34,350 nt of DNA from Syntrophaceae bacterium (GTDB lineage: Bacteria; Desulfobacterota; Syntrophia; Syntrophales; Smithellaceae), in the NCBI GenBank assembly GCA_025355345.1, contig JANXZU010000031.1, positions 1 to 34,350 of the forward strand, written 5' to 3'. Of the stretch, positions 9,901-16,121 are shown in pieces. The translations under genes were made by a program, and so were the position numbers. How positions within the stretch are numbered: position 1 is the stretch's first letter; each line of letters starts with the position of its first letter. The notes under the pieces were generated by a model. It searched no databases. It worked only from the letters and a program-made list of their open reading frames with translations, and was not told the origin of the DNA.

Positions 9901-11091
9901 GTGAAAAATGAGGAACAGCACTTGGCGCGCTGTCTTCTCAGCGCCGCGCCTGCGGTTGATGAGATGATCGTTGTGGATACGGGATCGACGGACAGGACAA
10001 AGGACATCGCCAGAGCCTTTGGCGCCAAGGTGTTCGATTTCCCGTGGACAAATGATTTTTCTGAAGCCAGGAATGTTTCATTATCCAAAGCTTCCGGGAA
10101 CTGGATACTTGTCCTGGATGCCGATGAAGTGATCTCTGCCTTAGACTATCCCGCAATTGATAAAATCGTGAATAAGAAAACCTCTAAGCCCGCTGCCTAT
10201 ACTCTAATTACCAGGAACTATACTAATGAGGTTTGTTCAAAAGGCTGGATCGCCAATGATCGAAAATATCTCCTGGAGGAGGCAGGGACAGGCTGGTTCC
10301 CCAGCGACAAGGTCAGGCTTTTTGTCAATGACAAGCGGATTCAATTCCAAAACCCCGTTCATGAGTTTGTTGAGACCACCGTGGAAAAAGCCGGTATAGA
10401 GATTAAACCATCAGGCATACCCGTCCACCATTATGGAAGATTCGACAAGGATAAAATTATCTCGAAAGGAAAAGAGTATTTTCTTCTGGGGAAGAAGAAA
10501 ATCGAGGAAATGAAAGGCGATACCAAGGCGCTCAAAGAGCTTGCCATCCAGGCATCCGAGCTGGGAGAATACGTCACCGCGGTGGAATTGTGGAAAAGGG
10601 TTATTGAACTTAACCCCAACGATTCAGTGGTTTTCCTGAATATCGGATATGCGTACATGAAGCTGGGAAAATATGAGGAGACACTCATCTCGTCTCGCAG
10701 GGCGATGGAATTGGATCCGGGCATGAAGGAGGCAGCTTTGAATTATGCGGGGAGTGAGTTCATTGTTGGGGATATTAAAAAAACCATATATGTTCTTGAA
10801 ACTCTGCTGCGGAAGAATTCTTATTATCCACCGGCCATGGTGTTGGTAGCGGCCGCGTATTATGTTGACGGCCAAAAAGAGAGGTCTCTAGAGATTTTTG
10901 AACAACTTAAGAAAAAAAGATTTGATTGTACGGAATTTTTCGATGAGCAGATAAGGGCACTTATGTCTCAGAAAAAGTTTGAACAGGCCTTTTCCCTGAT
11001 TGAAGCAGCGGTCAAAACCGGCAGCATCAACGACGATACCAAATCGCTGCTTGCGGAATGCCACAGCAAAATAGTTACAATGCATTCTTGA
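904..11091 (+). CDS. giant multidomain glycosyltransferase (8 GT modules, methyltransferase, 3 TPR blocks)
   Basis: I chose ATG 904 because AGGAG at 893-897 lies 6 bases upstream; an in-frame ATG at 880 has no such site. The product is 3395 aa without signal peptide or membrane segment, so probably cytoplasmic. Modules in order: GT2-like 5-270 (IVRNEEKH; HDFYD at 94-98 where an acidic DxD is usual); SAM-methyltransferase-like 350-565 (ETGTYIGTGTT at 373-383, D502); GT9-like 577-920 (GDSIGDN, GAETGLAHMA at 842-851, Cys cluster 886/889/893/900); TPR 973-1112; GT2 1142-1375 (NTDD at 1231-1234); GT4 1384-1783 (GGVEVY, ESYCLTVREAL at 1700); GT-B 1823-2163 (FEIDDLL at 1907); GT2 2190-2420 (NNDTE 2275-2279, YEDVD 2380); GT2 2475-2735 (NNDV 2565, FEDDDYC 2663); TPR 2736-2986; GT2 2994-3180 (DADE 3072-3075); TPR 3186-3393. 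It probably assembles a glycan; its position beside flagellin genes suggests flagellin glycosylation, which is inference. Confidence 0.88.
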   Translation: MSTKQPILTILMIVRNEEKHISTVLNSLLCQTYSNFIMTIIENGADDSTGAIVDNFAKQDNRITVIHLEQNDPNILFKMTDRIETIYYMFAAGHDFYDPAFIEKCLSALEADPHVVLAYPRASWIKDDKIIGDIPGVFDTRGMDSFSRSLVVAYGLIENYQFYGIYRLSAYKSVRRHIVIGNDHVMLTELAVIGSFALIDEPLFFLRMANDWGNSEVYIKKHFPDETEGVMAFLKQIDAYMSISERVTDQFDKTLLKLSLFTMCLLRYRGTLDMFNESITSMFARPDFQNLTNLMSDTVNYIEQKLQVEHGGKSTPPIQSYTTPTLSCPSKAKVKIAGEEAAGKDLTKIQEGSEFENCLRDLVISVKPRAIIETGTYIGTGTTRIIATALRDAGLVGTTFYSIECNPNHHQQALSNLGQAGLLPFVKSLLGLSVPRAVLPSIEKIYDDTVRNIVDDDIFVDHQEQNRVALYCRETDFPDIPEDLLGTCLEKFGSRPDLILLDSAGHMGSVEFNYMTERLKGECYVVLDDIHHVKHNRSFKQIQSDPRFQLLTSSREKFGFCIAKFTPANDFVADIKNMLWVRGDSIGDNILASSMLPYIKAKYQYAKITVVCQDHIAELYEPSPFVDSVISFNRQKSLDDEAYRNIFVQKLCAVDAGLVLNSLYSRDPLYDLFAINSGARTRVTFNGNLCNISADVRDCNNKLYTKVIKDNETHKPELERHRDFLEGIGISVSKLEPAIWFKPEDEEFAEKFFKDNNLDPKITMCMFAGTLHDVRIYQSYGIAISGICKKYGLSVIGLGGSDDSEINIQNLNATGVRAINLSGKTTLRQTAAILKHCRLAVGAETGLAHMACAVGTPNVILLGGGHFGRFMPYSPLTSIVCLPLECYNCNWKCRYDRVHCIRDINHKVIAEAVRQTLEKKSEKPRVFVQGTSLWEGRLQQPKWQWFNEYLDINTVEIIPIGVVPSVPKTANELYQISQEYITSGNFDLAISELEKLLEVYPNCALAHNDLGVIYYNKGDKEKALTYYERAVALNPDNINFQKNIADLYFVELGRTEEAIRIYIKVQSAHPDDIEALLAIGKFCVIVGKAKEARIFCNRVFVIDPENKDALKIIDLLNNQDKVITDEQADASMIEAVNNSEGYLVSAIVSAYNSEKFMRGKLDDLLNQTLADRIEIIVIDSNSSENEGAIVREYMAKYHNIRYLRTEERETVYQAWNRGIAMASGEFITNANTDDRLRKDCIEVLVRALCENPDKVLAYGDSIITLQENETFERCTPHDYLRWPDFDRTKLLESCFVGPHPVWRKSVHVAAGYFDVNYRCAADYEFWLRLALNHDFVHVPELLGLYWQNEGTVSRKGDAPLIEAARIQREYLPKYNRLLSGRRRINILFVLHGFPPTDVGGVEVYTQNLAKEMTSREIRVTVLYPSTDSSEQAYSITSDTFDGLTLAKFHVPRGNLFTNVSSRDLDTAFDSFLRSHTFDLVHFHHLFYNLSLSMISVAKKAALPVAITLHDFWFICPRAQLFMENTSSVCTGPENPAKCANCLLVAAWYPGISHADFEQVITVRQEYVRNLLLEVDLLFAPSRFVADIFERYGFGGGRIAVAPLGIGKFDVQRSTSEVGLRFGYMGTIHPVKNVMRLVEAFAATGGEARLDIYGGGEAFNIKMLKDSIHDPRIVYHGSYTPEQLPEILSRMDVLVAPSLIESYCLTVREALSVGIPALAARVGGIPEIVHNGVNGILFDPLDQTDLTRLLQQFISDSDALQVLNGKAIPVMTIADDTSFLLEKYSALMQSRGLQQQPIPETKVASDAQQTGTSHRHRLIQSSKKIGVAVFSFDLKEHACGHYRIHAPLKALTDEVELSWGVERTENAFQIIPGVAEDADIIIVQRFFPRPEISGFLDNLFSLGKPIIFEIDDLLTQLPPTNPSYEWGMPSVPTIYAFIRKCSAVTVTTEELRKHFSSYNDTIYILPNLLDSDLWCKTSPPSSGPVVIGYAGTITHTADLVLLEEVLGRIAALHGNKVAFTFMGCKTESISSLPGFSYIEFDTTFEAYARKLQETPIDIMLAPLEDNPFNRCKSNIKWLEYSSCGIAGVYADLPPYNSCIEHGATGLLAGNDPQQWFNAIDLLIKKPELRRSIALKARQKVMTENTLKVGAQRWLQTYREIVFLHSSRNATSENNLSVPSKKDARYPGALSRVSIIIPLYNKPEYTKKCLDAFAANTPQSLYELILVDNGSSDAMQKLLANQPATTKIIHNQKNEGFAKACNQGAKAASCEYLLFLNNDTEPQQGWLEPLMEILDNDDSVVAVGSKLLYPDGTIQHAGIVIVDDRKNGDPLLAKNNHVGKPADSPEANKPTLHQALTAACVLIRKSSFEKAGRFDEKYWNGYEDVDLCFKLQKQGGKLVYQPLSVIIHHESQSGPERFAKAPENIKRLHKKWLGKIKPDIILNKDGTMTLTNAGKIRPYSATGLQQKQLIQKASTLKPNLVSIVMLTFNELKYTRECVESINKYTPEPHEIIFIDNASTDGTVKWLRKISQENENYKLIENKNNLGFAKGCNQGIEAASGEYILLLNNDVVVTENWLSGMLECLKSTPDVGIVGPMTNNISGTQKVHDADYKTIPSMIEYAKLFRERYRHRRVPLRRIVGFCMLFRCTLVDKIGLLDESFGTGNFEDDDYCLRATLAGYQNLIAGDVFIHHYGSRSFIGNKIDYGSSISGNIQIYDEKWLGIDVNTTLGKTFTAFNFIEKAETLKQKGQLDKAISMFIEGIKYAPAEKAVYYRLAEMLLDAKLNKDALEAVGTMPQEMEDDLKRLEIIAYCTEGIEESEKLVDRILTLDKDNAAAINLKGINAYKRGDYYAAADFFKKAIAADSGYGEPYTNLGIMKCDSDQKDEALDCLEKGFILSPTLTDNVTLYHAAITALEQYGRAEKLFQDAKYLHPENKRILFFLIDIFIKQGKYDNAMHEVEQAMLDIGIDDGMLAAALEIRQKVGIKEIDKVKNKGTLSLCMIVKNEEQHLARCLLSAAPAVDEMIVVDTGSTDRTKDIARAFGAKVFDFPWTNDFSEARNVSLSKASGNWILVLDADEVISALDYPAIDKIVNKKTSKPAAYTLITRNYTNEVCSKGWIANDRKYLLEEAGTGWFPSDKVRLFVNDKRIQFQNPVHEFVETTVEKAGIEIKPSGIPVHHYGRFDKDKIISKGKEYFLLGKKKIEEMKGDTKALKELAIQASELGEYVTAVELWKRVIELNPNDSVVFLNIGYAYMKLGKYEETLISSRRAMELDPGMKEAALNYAGSEFIVGDIKKTIYVLETLLRKNSYYPPAMVLVAAAYYVDGQKERSLEIFEQLKKKRFDCTEFFDEQIRALMSQKKFEQAFSLIEAAVKTGSINDDTKSLLAECHSKIVTMHS

Positions 11092-11119
11092 CCTATAGTA
11101 TTTTAGTGATTCGGTGAGG

Positions 11120-11151
11120 ATACCCCGCAGTTTGCTGCGGGGTATTTTTTT
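11120..11151 (+). terminator. intrinsic terminator of the giant glycosyltransferase gene
   Basis: A perfect 11-bp stem (ATACCCCGCAG at 11120-11130 paired with 11135-11145), a 4-base loop TTTG and a run of seven T at 11145-11151 lie 28 bases after the stop codon. This is a textbook rho-independent terminator on the plus strand. Confidence 0.92.
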
Positions 11152-11159
11152 GCCCTGCT

Positions 11160-11345
11160 TATGTAGGATAATTCGACTAACCAACTTCAAGTCGTCGCAG
11201 ATAACCCCACGGTGATCTTTAGGTTATTTAGGTTCCTTCACTTTTGAAGTTTAAGTTTTATAACAATATAGCCCCACTTGGCTTCGCAAGGGGGATAATT
11301 CAACTTGCAGATATTACTGAACTGCGCTTGTAATATCTGAGTTTA
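11160..11345. repeat. intergenic two-hairpin repeat (one good unit plus a decayed one)
   Basis: Between the giant GT gene and the flagellin there is no gene. A repeat unit at about 11268-11340 has a first hairpin (CCCC.CTTG at 11272-11280 with CAAGGGGG), then GGATAATTCAACTTGCAG, then a perfect 10-bp stem CAGATATTAC (11308-11317) with GTAATATCTG (11330-11339). An apparently decayed unit (AGGATAATTCGACTAACC) begins near 11166. The GGATARTTC core and the two-hairpin layout recur at 31.44-31.75 kb. Confidence 0.65.
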
Positions 11346-11395
11346 ATTAGAATTGGAGTTTCACAATAATAGACAAATCCGTTCACATTTGTAAA

Positions 11396-11430
11396 CAGCG
11401 AAGGGGAGGAATGATTCCTCCCCTTCGCTG
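11396..11430 (-). terminator. hairpin downstream of the first flagellin gene
   Basis: A perfect 16-bp inverted repeat (11396-11411 with 11415-11430, 3-base loop TGA) starts 20 bases after the flagellin stop codon. On the minus strand it is followed by only a short T stretch (TTTACAAATG). I read it as the flagellin transcript terminator or 3'-stabilising hairpin. The second flagellin has a hairpin with the same GGGGAGGAA core. Confidence 0.75.
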
Positions 11431-11450
11431 CATGGTTTTCGGATTACTTA

Positions 11451-12677
11451 CTATTGGAATAATCTCAATACAGATTGAGATGCCTGAGCGGACAGGCTCA
11501 AAGCCGTAGTACTCAGTGACTGCCTGGTCTGCAGCATGAGCATATTGGCTCCCTCTTCGTTGGTGTCAGCCGCAGTCAGATTGTCCGCACCCTTGTTGAG
11601 CAGATTGATCTTAGCCGTCGAGAAATCCTGCTGGATGGTGATGACGGTCAGGGCCGAAGATAAATTTGAAGCCTCTTGTTTCAACTTGGCAATGCCCTTG
11701 TCCATGTTAGCGATGTCATACCTAATGTCGCTGACAAGTGCCCAGAAAGTGTTTTCACCATTTACGGGGGCCAGGGTGGATTTTGCAAATCCTGTAGTAT
11801 TCACGCCAAGATCGCTGGCATACGCGTTAAACCCTTTGACGGCAATTGATCCGCCTTCAAAACTTACCGCCAGGGTATCTTTGGTCAGAAGGTTATTCCC
11901 TTTATATCCGGAGGCGCCTGCCAGGGTATCTATCTGCGTCAGAAGATTCACATACTGTGTCGCTAGAATCTCGCGTGCGGATGTGACCTCTGTATCAATA
12001 TTAAAGTTGCCTGCAGTCGTAACCTGCACTATGTCAATACCGGTTATTGCTTTTTCGACAGAACTGGACTGAAGTGTGATACGGCTACCGACGTTAGTCG
12101 CCTTCAGATCACCCTCTCCATATCTTCCTGGTTCCGGATTCGAATTAATCTTTGCCGTAAGATTGGCAACCATCTCATCAATGGATAGTTTAGAATTTGC
12201 TTCGGATGCAGACATTCCTGATTCACCGATAACAAACCATTGATAGGTAGATGTGGCAGTTGCTGCACCATTAGCCGATTGTACAGCCTGATAGCCTGTA
12301 CCGCCAATGGTTATTATATCACCTACAGCAAATGCCGTGGTAACCGCGAATCCTAACTTATTCGGATCTGCCACAAGTGCAGATTGGGCAAGCGCTTTTG
12401 CTGATTCAATCAGACCCGTAATGCCCTTAATGCCGGCATTGGCAGCTTGGATGGTCTGGATGCCTTCCGCCATGCCATCTTTATACTGCGCAATATCTGA
12501 GGCTCGGGTCAAGTGCCCCTGTGCCGCGAAGTAGTTGATCGGATTATCGAGCGGCGAGTTAACCTTTTTACCCGATGCCAGACGTTCCTGTGTGCGATCC
12601 AGAAGAGCCACCGTTGACTGAAGCTGTACCAAATTGCTCCGCATTCCTGATGTCAGGGAAATATCGTTCATAGCCAT
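11451..12677 (-). CDS. fliC: flagellin, sigma-54-dependent copy
   Basis: The 408-residue product is a flagellin, the filament subunit exported by the flagellar type III system. The conserved N-terminus (DISLTSGMRSNL, LDRTQERLASGKKVNSPLDNP) and C-terminus (NMLMLQTRQSLSTTALSLS, ending QSVLRLF) form the D0/D1 coiled-coil regions. The style (LTSGMR.NL.QLQSTV, SGKKVNSPLDNP) resembles alphaproteobacterial flagellins more than enterobacterial FliC. The start is the first of two ATGs (MAM), 9 bases after AAGGAG. It is about 87% identical by eye to the copy at 17033-18259, with no gap; the 59 residues ATQYVNLL to NTTGFA are identical. A sigma-54 site lies at 12874-12889 and a hairpin follows the stop. 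The symbol fliC is generic. Confidence 0.95.
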   Translation of the reverse strand: MAMNDISLTSGMRSNLVQLQSTVALLDRTQERLASGKKVNSPLDNPINYFAAQGHLTRASDIAQYKDGMAEGIQTIQAANAGIKGITGLIESAKALAQSALVADPNKLGFAVTTAFAVGDIITIGGTGYQAVQSANGAATATSTYQWFVIGESGMSASEANSKLSIDEMVANLTAKINSNPEPGRYGEGDLKATNVGSRITLQSSSVEKAITGIDIVQVTTAGNFNIDTEVTSAREILATQYVNLLTQIDTLAGASGYKGNNLLTKDTLAVSFEGGSIAVKGFNAYASDLGVNTTGFAKSTLAPVNGENTFWALVSDIRYDIANMDKGIAKLKQEASNLSSALTVITIQQDFSTAKINLLNKGADNLTAADTNEEGANMLMLQTRQSLSTTALSLSAQASQSVLRLFQ

Positions 12678-12704
12678 GATTTGTTTCTCCTTTTCTAGGT
12701 TGTT
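12678..12704 (-). promoter_or_regulatory. conserved flagellin translation leader (copy 1)
   Basis: The 27 bases directly before the ATG match the leader of the other flagellin (18260-18286) at 26 positions, including the AAGGAG ribosome binding site, while sequences further upstream diverge completely. FlbT, encoded nearby, is known in Caulobacter to act on the 5' leader of flagellin mRNA, so this block is a candidate target. That role is inference. Confidence 0.5.
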
Positions 12705-12873
12705 TACTTCTCCACATTTTTTGATGCCCGATCATCGAGGCTGCATAAATATGCCGTGATATCCGTATGCCGAATATCGATTAGTGTTCACCCAGATCCT
12801 TTTATCTTCAGGGAAAACACTGTTAATATTTTCACCTCTCCTGCATCAGCGGAGTTCGTTTACAAACGTTACT

Positions 12874-12889
12874 AGCAAGGGCTATGCCA
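12874..12889 (-). promoter_or_regulatory. sigma-54 (RpoN) promoter of flagellin 1
   Basis: The minus strand reads TGGCATAGCCCTTGCT, which fits the consensus TGGCAYRNNNNTTGCW at every defined position and has the exact -24/-12 spacing. Transcription would begin near 12864, giving a leader of about 187 bases. The rest of the 472-base gap 12678-13149 holds only the leader and the OGT terminator. Confidence 0.8.
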
Positions 12890-12966
12890 TCCCGCTTTTA
12901 GTACCGTATAACTATCTGCAAGTTATCATTATTGTTGGATATATGAATTAGCAAGGGACAATGCTT

Positions 12967-13004
12967 CAAAATAAAAGCGGCCATCTATTCTTACATGGCC
13001 GCTT
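12967..13004 (-). terminator. intrinsic terminator of the OGT gene
   Basis: A perfect 10-bp stem (AAGCGGCCAT at 12975-12984 with 12995-13004, 10-base loop) is followed on the minus strand by a T-rich tract (TTTTATTTTG). It lies about 145 bases past the stop codon of the OGT gene and upstream of the sigma-54 promoter. Confidence 0.75.
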
Positions 13005-13149
13005 CATAAGGAAATATTTTCCTATTTGAACCGCGCGGAAATAATTGCCTATATTAACCGAAATGATGAATAGTTGAGTTGTGCAGATATACCCGAACAG
13101 CGCACAAAAAATGCTTGATTGATATTCTTTGACTCTCATGGGTTGAGTT

Positions 13150-15855
13150 TTAAACAGTAATTCTCTGGTCGTTCTGCGACTTCTCCCACATCCCCCATAG
13201 TGCCGCTTCAAAGTGTCGGGCAAAGCGTGAAGCATCGAAAAGAGGTGAGACCAGTACCTGTTGGCGTAGATGAGCACGGATGGTGGATAGTCGCTCCAGA
13301 TCAGTTGTGTGCATTACAGATTTCGCCACATAATCATCGTCATTTTTGGCGATCCAGTCAACTAATCCGGCGTTAGAAGCAATGCTTTCGCCGATGTGAG
13401 AAAGAAAACGATCGCCCCTACGGGTAATGACTGGAACGCCCATCCACAACCCTTCAACGCTGGTGGTCGTACCCGAATACGGAAAGGGATCCAAAGCAAT
13501 ATCAACACGGTTGTATGCTTCAAACATCTCCGCCCTGGTAGAAAGTTTTCCTTCTAAAATTAACCTATCGGATGCAATACCGTGCGCAGCAAATCGTTTG
13601 ATCGTATTTTTCAGTACCACTAAGTCATTGAGATATCTGGTTCGAAGAAAAAGTTTGGAGCCGATTATGGTATTCAGCACACGTGACCAAAGTGTTACAA
13701 CATCATCGCCCATCTTTGTCAGGTTGTTAAAACAGCCAAATGTAATACGACCAGTAGTCAATGCGGGTAAAGTCCCAATTTCAACAGGCACAGAAGGTGG
13801 AGTAAAGCAAAGGTAACTTTCCGGCAGACGCCAGATTCGTTCAGTAAAGTGGCTATCTTCCTCTTTTGGTGCCACAAATGGATCACCAAGGAAGTAATCA
13901 ATCTGAGATACACCGGTTGTCCCTGAATACCCCAGCCAACTGGCTTGCACCGGTGCCGGTTTCCAGGCAAACACCGGCAGTCTGTTTTTAGCCGTATGAC
14001 CGGAAAGATCAATTAACAAATGCACGCCATCTTCGTGAATCAAGCTGGCAGCAGCTTTGTCACTCCGACCGACTAATGATTTCCAGGCATAAAAGCATGG
14101 TTTGATACGGGCAGTAAGTTCATCCTCCTTTGAGGAGGTAGAATAGGCGATCAGTTCAATTCGTGTTGAATCGATATGTGCCAGTACGTTTTCCAGGAAA
14201 TAGCCGACAGGATGATTGAGCAAATCCCCCGACACCAGTCCTACACGCAGGCGTTCAGGGCGTGGGACACACTGCCACGCGGTAAATCGTGTCCCCACTT
14301 TTCTGTTCACCAGCTGTCCGTATCTGTATGCCTCTTCAAGGCAATACGAAATATGATTTCCGGGGGAGTAGTTTAGTGTGAATATCAGGTTGCTATGCGC
14401 TACGGCATGTTGCGGATTGATCTCGAGTGCCCTACGATAACTGGCTTCGGCTTCCGTAAGCCGACCCTGGTCCTTGAGTGTACCACCCAGGTTGTTATAC
14501 GCATCAGAGTAATTCGGATTGATTTCTAGTGCCCGGCGATAACAGGCCTCGGCTTCGGTGAGCCGGCCCTGTCCCTTGAGTGTACTACCCATGCTGTTAT
14601 ACGCATCAGCATAATTCGGATTGATTTCCAGTGCCCGGCGATAGCTGGTTTCGGCTTCCATCAATCGGCCTTGATCATTAATAGTATTGCCCAGATTGCA
14701 ATGTGCTTTGGCGTCGTTCGGGTTGATCTCTAGTGCCCGACGATAGCTGTCCTCGGCTTCCACAAATCTTCCTTGCTCCCAGAGGGCGTTACCCAAATTG
14801 TTATGCGCCTCGGCAAAATCTGATTTGATTTCCAGCGCCCGGCGATAGCTGGCTTCTGCTTCCGGAAATCGACCTTGATCCTTAAGGGTGATGCCCAGAT
14901 TGCTATAAGCCTCGGCAAAATCTGATTTGATTTCCAGCGCCCGGCGATAGCTGGTTTCGGAATCCATTAATCGTCCTTGATCCTTGAGGGTATTGCCCAA
15001 GTTATAATGGGCCTCAGCATCTCCTGGCTTGATCTCCACTATACGGCGGTAACTGACTTCTGCCTCCGTGTGTCGGCCTTGCTCTTTAAGGATATTGCCC
15101 AAATTGTAATGTGCTTCAGCAGCTCTCGGATTGATCTCTAGTACCAGGCGATAGCTTGCCTCGGCATCCGTCAGCCGACCTCGTTCCTTGAGGGTGCTAC
15201 CCAGATTACTATGAGCCTCGACGTAACGCGGATTAATTTCCAGTGCCCGACGATAGCTGGTTTCGGCATCCACTAAGCGTCCTTGATCTTTGAGGGTGTT
15301 TCCCAGATTGTTATGTGCGTCGGCATGATGCGGATTGATCTTCAGTGCACGTCGGTAGCAGGCTTCTGCGTCCGTGAGCAGGCCTTGATCTTTGAGAGTG
15401 TTTCCCAGATTGTTATGTGCGTCGGCGTCGTTCGGATTGATCTTCAGTGCACGTCGGTAGCTGGCTTCTGCGTCTATGAGCCGGCCCTGCTCTTTTAGAG
15501 TGTTCCCCAAATTGTAATGTGCGTCGGCGTCGTTCGGATTGATCTTAAGTGCTCTGCGGTAGCTGGATTCGGCTTCCACAAGCCGGCCCTGCTCTTGCAG
15601 GATGGTGCCCAGGTTGCCATGCGCTTCGGCATCTCCCGGCGACAGATCAGCTGCTTTCTTCATAGACTCAAGTGCTTCTGCACTCCGCCCCTGCAAGTTG
15701 AGCATCGCCCCAATTAACTTCCAACCAACCCCATCGTGCGGATAACGCACAGTCAGGCCCTTTGCTAGAGCTTCTCCTTCGGTGTAACGTCCCTGGTTGA
15801 ACAAGTCCACCAGCGTGTTGATTTCATATGATGACGGGCATTCCAATGAATCCAT
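13150..15855 (-). CDS. SPINDLY/OGT-type protein O-GlcNAc transferase with TPR array
   Basis: The product (901 aa from ATG 15855, which has AGGGAG 5 bases upstream; a TTG at 15903 has no such site) has an N-terminal superhelix of about 14 TPRs and a C-terminal GT41 (OGT) domain. TPRs 3-14 are twelve consecutive 34-residue units of the form NLGNTLKDQGRLTEAE.SYRRALEINP. The catalytic part shows HPVGYF with H548, the equivalent of the conserved active-site-region His of human OGT, then LSGHT.KNRL, NNLTK with K714 (UDP-contact lysine position), and LDPFPYSGTTT followed by GVPVIT.RG. GT41 enzymes transfer GlcNAc to Ser/Thr of proteins, and TPRs select substrates. Its place between the two flagellins and FlbT/FlaF makes flagellin the likely substrate; substrate and sugar are inferred. 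Confidence 0.93.
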   Translation of the reverse strand: MDSLECPSSYEINTLVDLFNQGRYTEGEALAKGLTVRYPHDGVGWKLIGAMLNLQGRSAEALESMKKAADLSPGDAEAHGNLGTILQEQGRLVEAESSYRRALKINPNDADAHYNLGNTLKEQGRLIDAEASYRRALKINPNDADAHNNLGNTLKDQGLLTDAEACYRRALKINPHHADAHNNLGNTLKDQGRLVDAETSYRRALEINPRYVEAHSNLGSTLKERGRLTDAEASYRLVLEINPRAAEAHYNLGNILKEQGRHTEAEVSYRRIVEIKPGDAEAHYNLGNTLKDQGRLMDSETSYRRALEIKSDFAEAYSNLGITLKDQGRFPEAEASYRRALEIKSDFAEAHNNLGNALWEQGRFVEAEDSYRRALEINPNDAKAHCNLGNTINDQGRLMEAETSYRRALEINPNYADAYNSMGSTLKGQGRLTEAEACYRRALEINPNYSDAYNNLGGTLKDQGRLTEAEASYRRALEINPQHAVAHSNLIFTLNYSPGNHISYCLEEAYRYGQLVNRKVGTRFTAWQCVPRPERLRVGLVSGDLLNHPVGYFLENVLAHIDSTRIELIAYSTSSKEDELTARIKPCFYAWKSLVGRSDKAAASLIHEDGVHLLIDLSGHTAKNRLPVFAWKPAPVQASWLGYSGTTGVSQIDYFLGDPFVAPKEEDSHFTERIWRLPESYLCFTPPSVPVEIGTLPALTTGRITFGCFNNLTKMGDDVVTLWSRVLNTIIGSKLFLRTRYLNDLVVLKNTIKRFAAHGIASDRLILEGKLSTRAEMFEAYNRVDIALDPFPYSGTTTSVEGLWMGVPVITRRGDRFLSHIGESIASNAGLVDWIAKNDDDYVAKSVMHTTDLERLSTIRAHLRQQVLVSPLFDASRFARHFEAALWGMWEKSQNDQRITV
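14404..15627 (-). repeat. twelve tandem 102-bp TPR-coding repeats
   Basis: This stretch inside the OGT gene is 12 in-frame 102-bp units (34 codons each) with strong nucleotide similarity; for example GATTGATCTTCAGTGC recurs in neighbouring units. Such similar units can expand or contract by recombination, so copy number may differ between strains. Confidence 0.85.
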
Positions 15856-15903
15856 TGCTTCTCCCTGTAGCAATCTTAGCAAACCTTGTGCCTGCACCTT
15901 CAA

Positions 15904-16121
15904 TAATTATTAATGCTAATAACATAAATGGCTTAATATTCATCGTCCCGCCCCAGCGGGATTCGGTATGACATTATTTCGAATTGCGACACGCTTTCGC
16001 ATGCCGAGTGACAATCTAAATAGATTCAAGTGCTTATTATGAGGTTGCTTCGGTCGTTACACTTTCTCTCAATGAAATTGGGATAGTGCCTCGAATGCTT
16101 TGCTAACTGTTTGACATGCTC
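15904..16121. other. intergenic region between flaF and the OGT gene
   Basis: There is no gene here. A 6-bp GC stem (TCCCGC at 15946-15951 with GCGGGA at 15956-15961) and an imperfect 8-bp stem (TCGGTATG at 15963 with CATGCCGA at 16000) lie upstream of the OGT start and could fold in its leader. I found no convincing sigma-28, sigma-54 or sigma-70 site, so the OGT promoter is unknown; read-through from the flagellin-flbT-flaF unit is possible. Confidence 0.35.

Noticed and set aside
11536..12072. 178-codon frame antisense to flagellin 1
   Set aside because: A shadow of the flagellin coding frame; a similar shadow exists opposite flagellin 2 simply because the two genes are near-identical.
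14404..15627. Non-coding tandem repeat or satellite
   Set aside because: The period is exactly 102 bases, keeps the reading frame, and translates into canonical 34-residue TPRs.
15856..15903. TTG-initiated N-terminal extension of the OGT protein
   Set aside because: There is no ribosome binding site before the TTG, whereas ATG 15855 has AGGGAG at good spacing.
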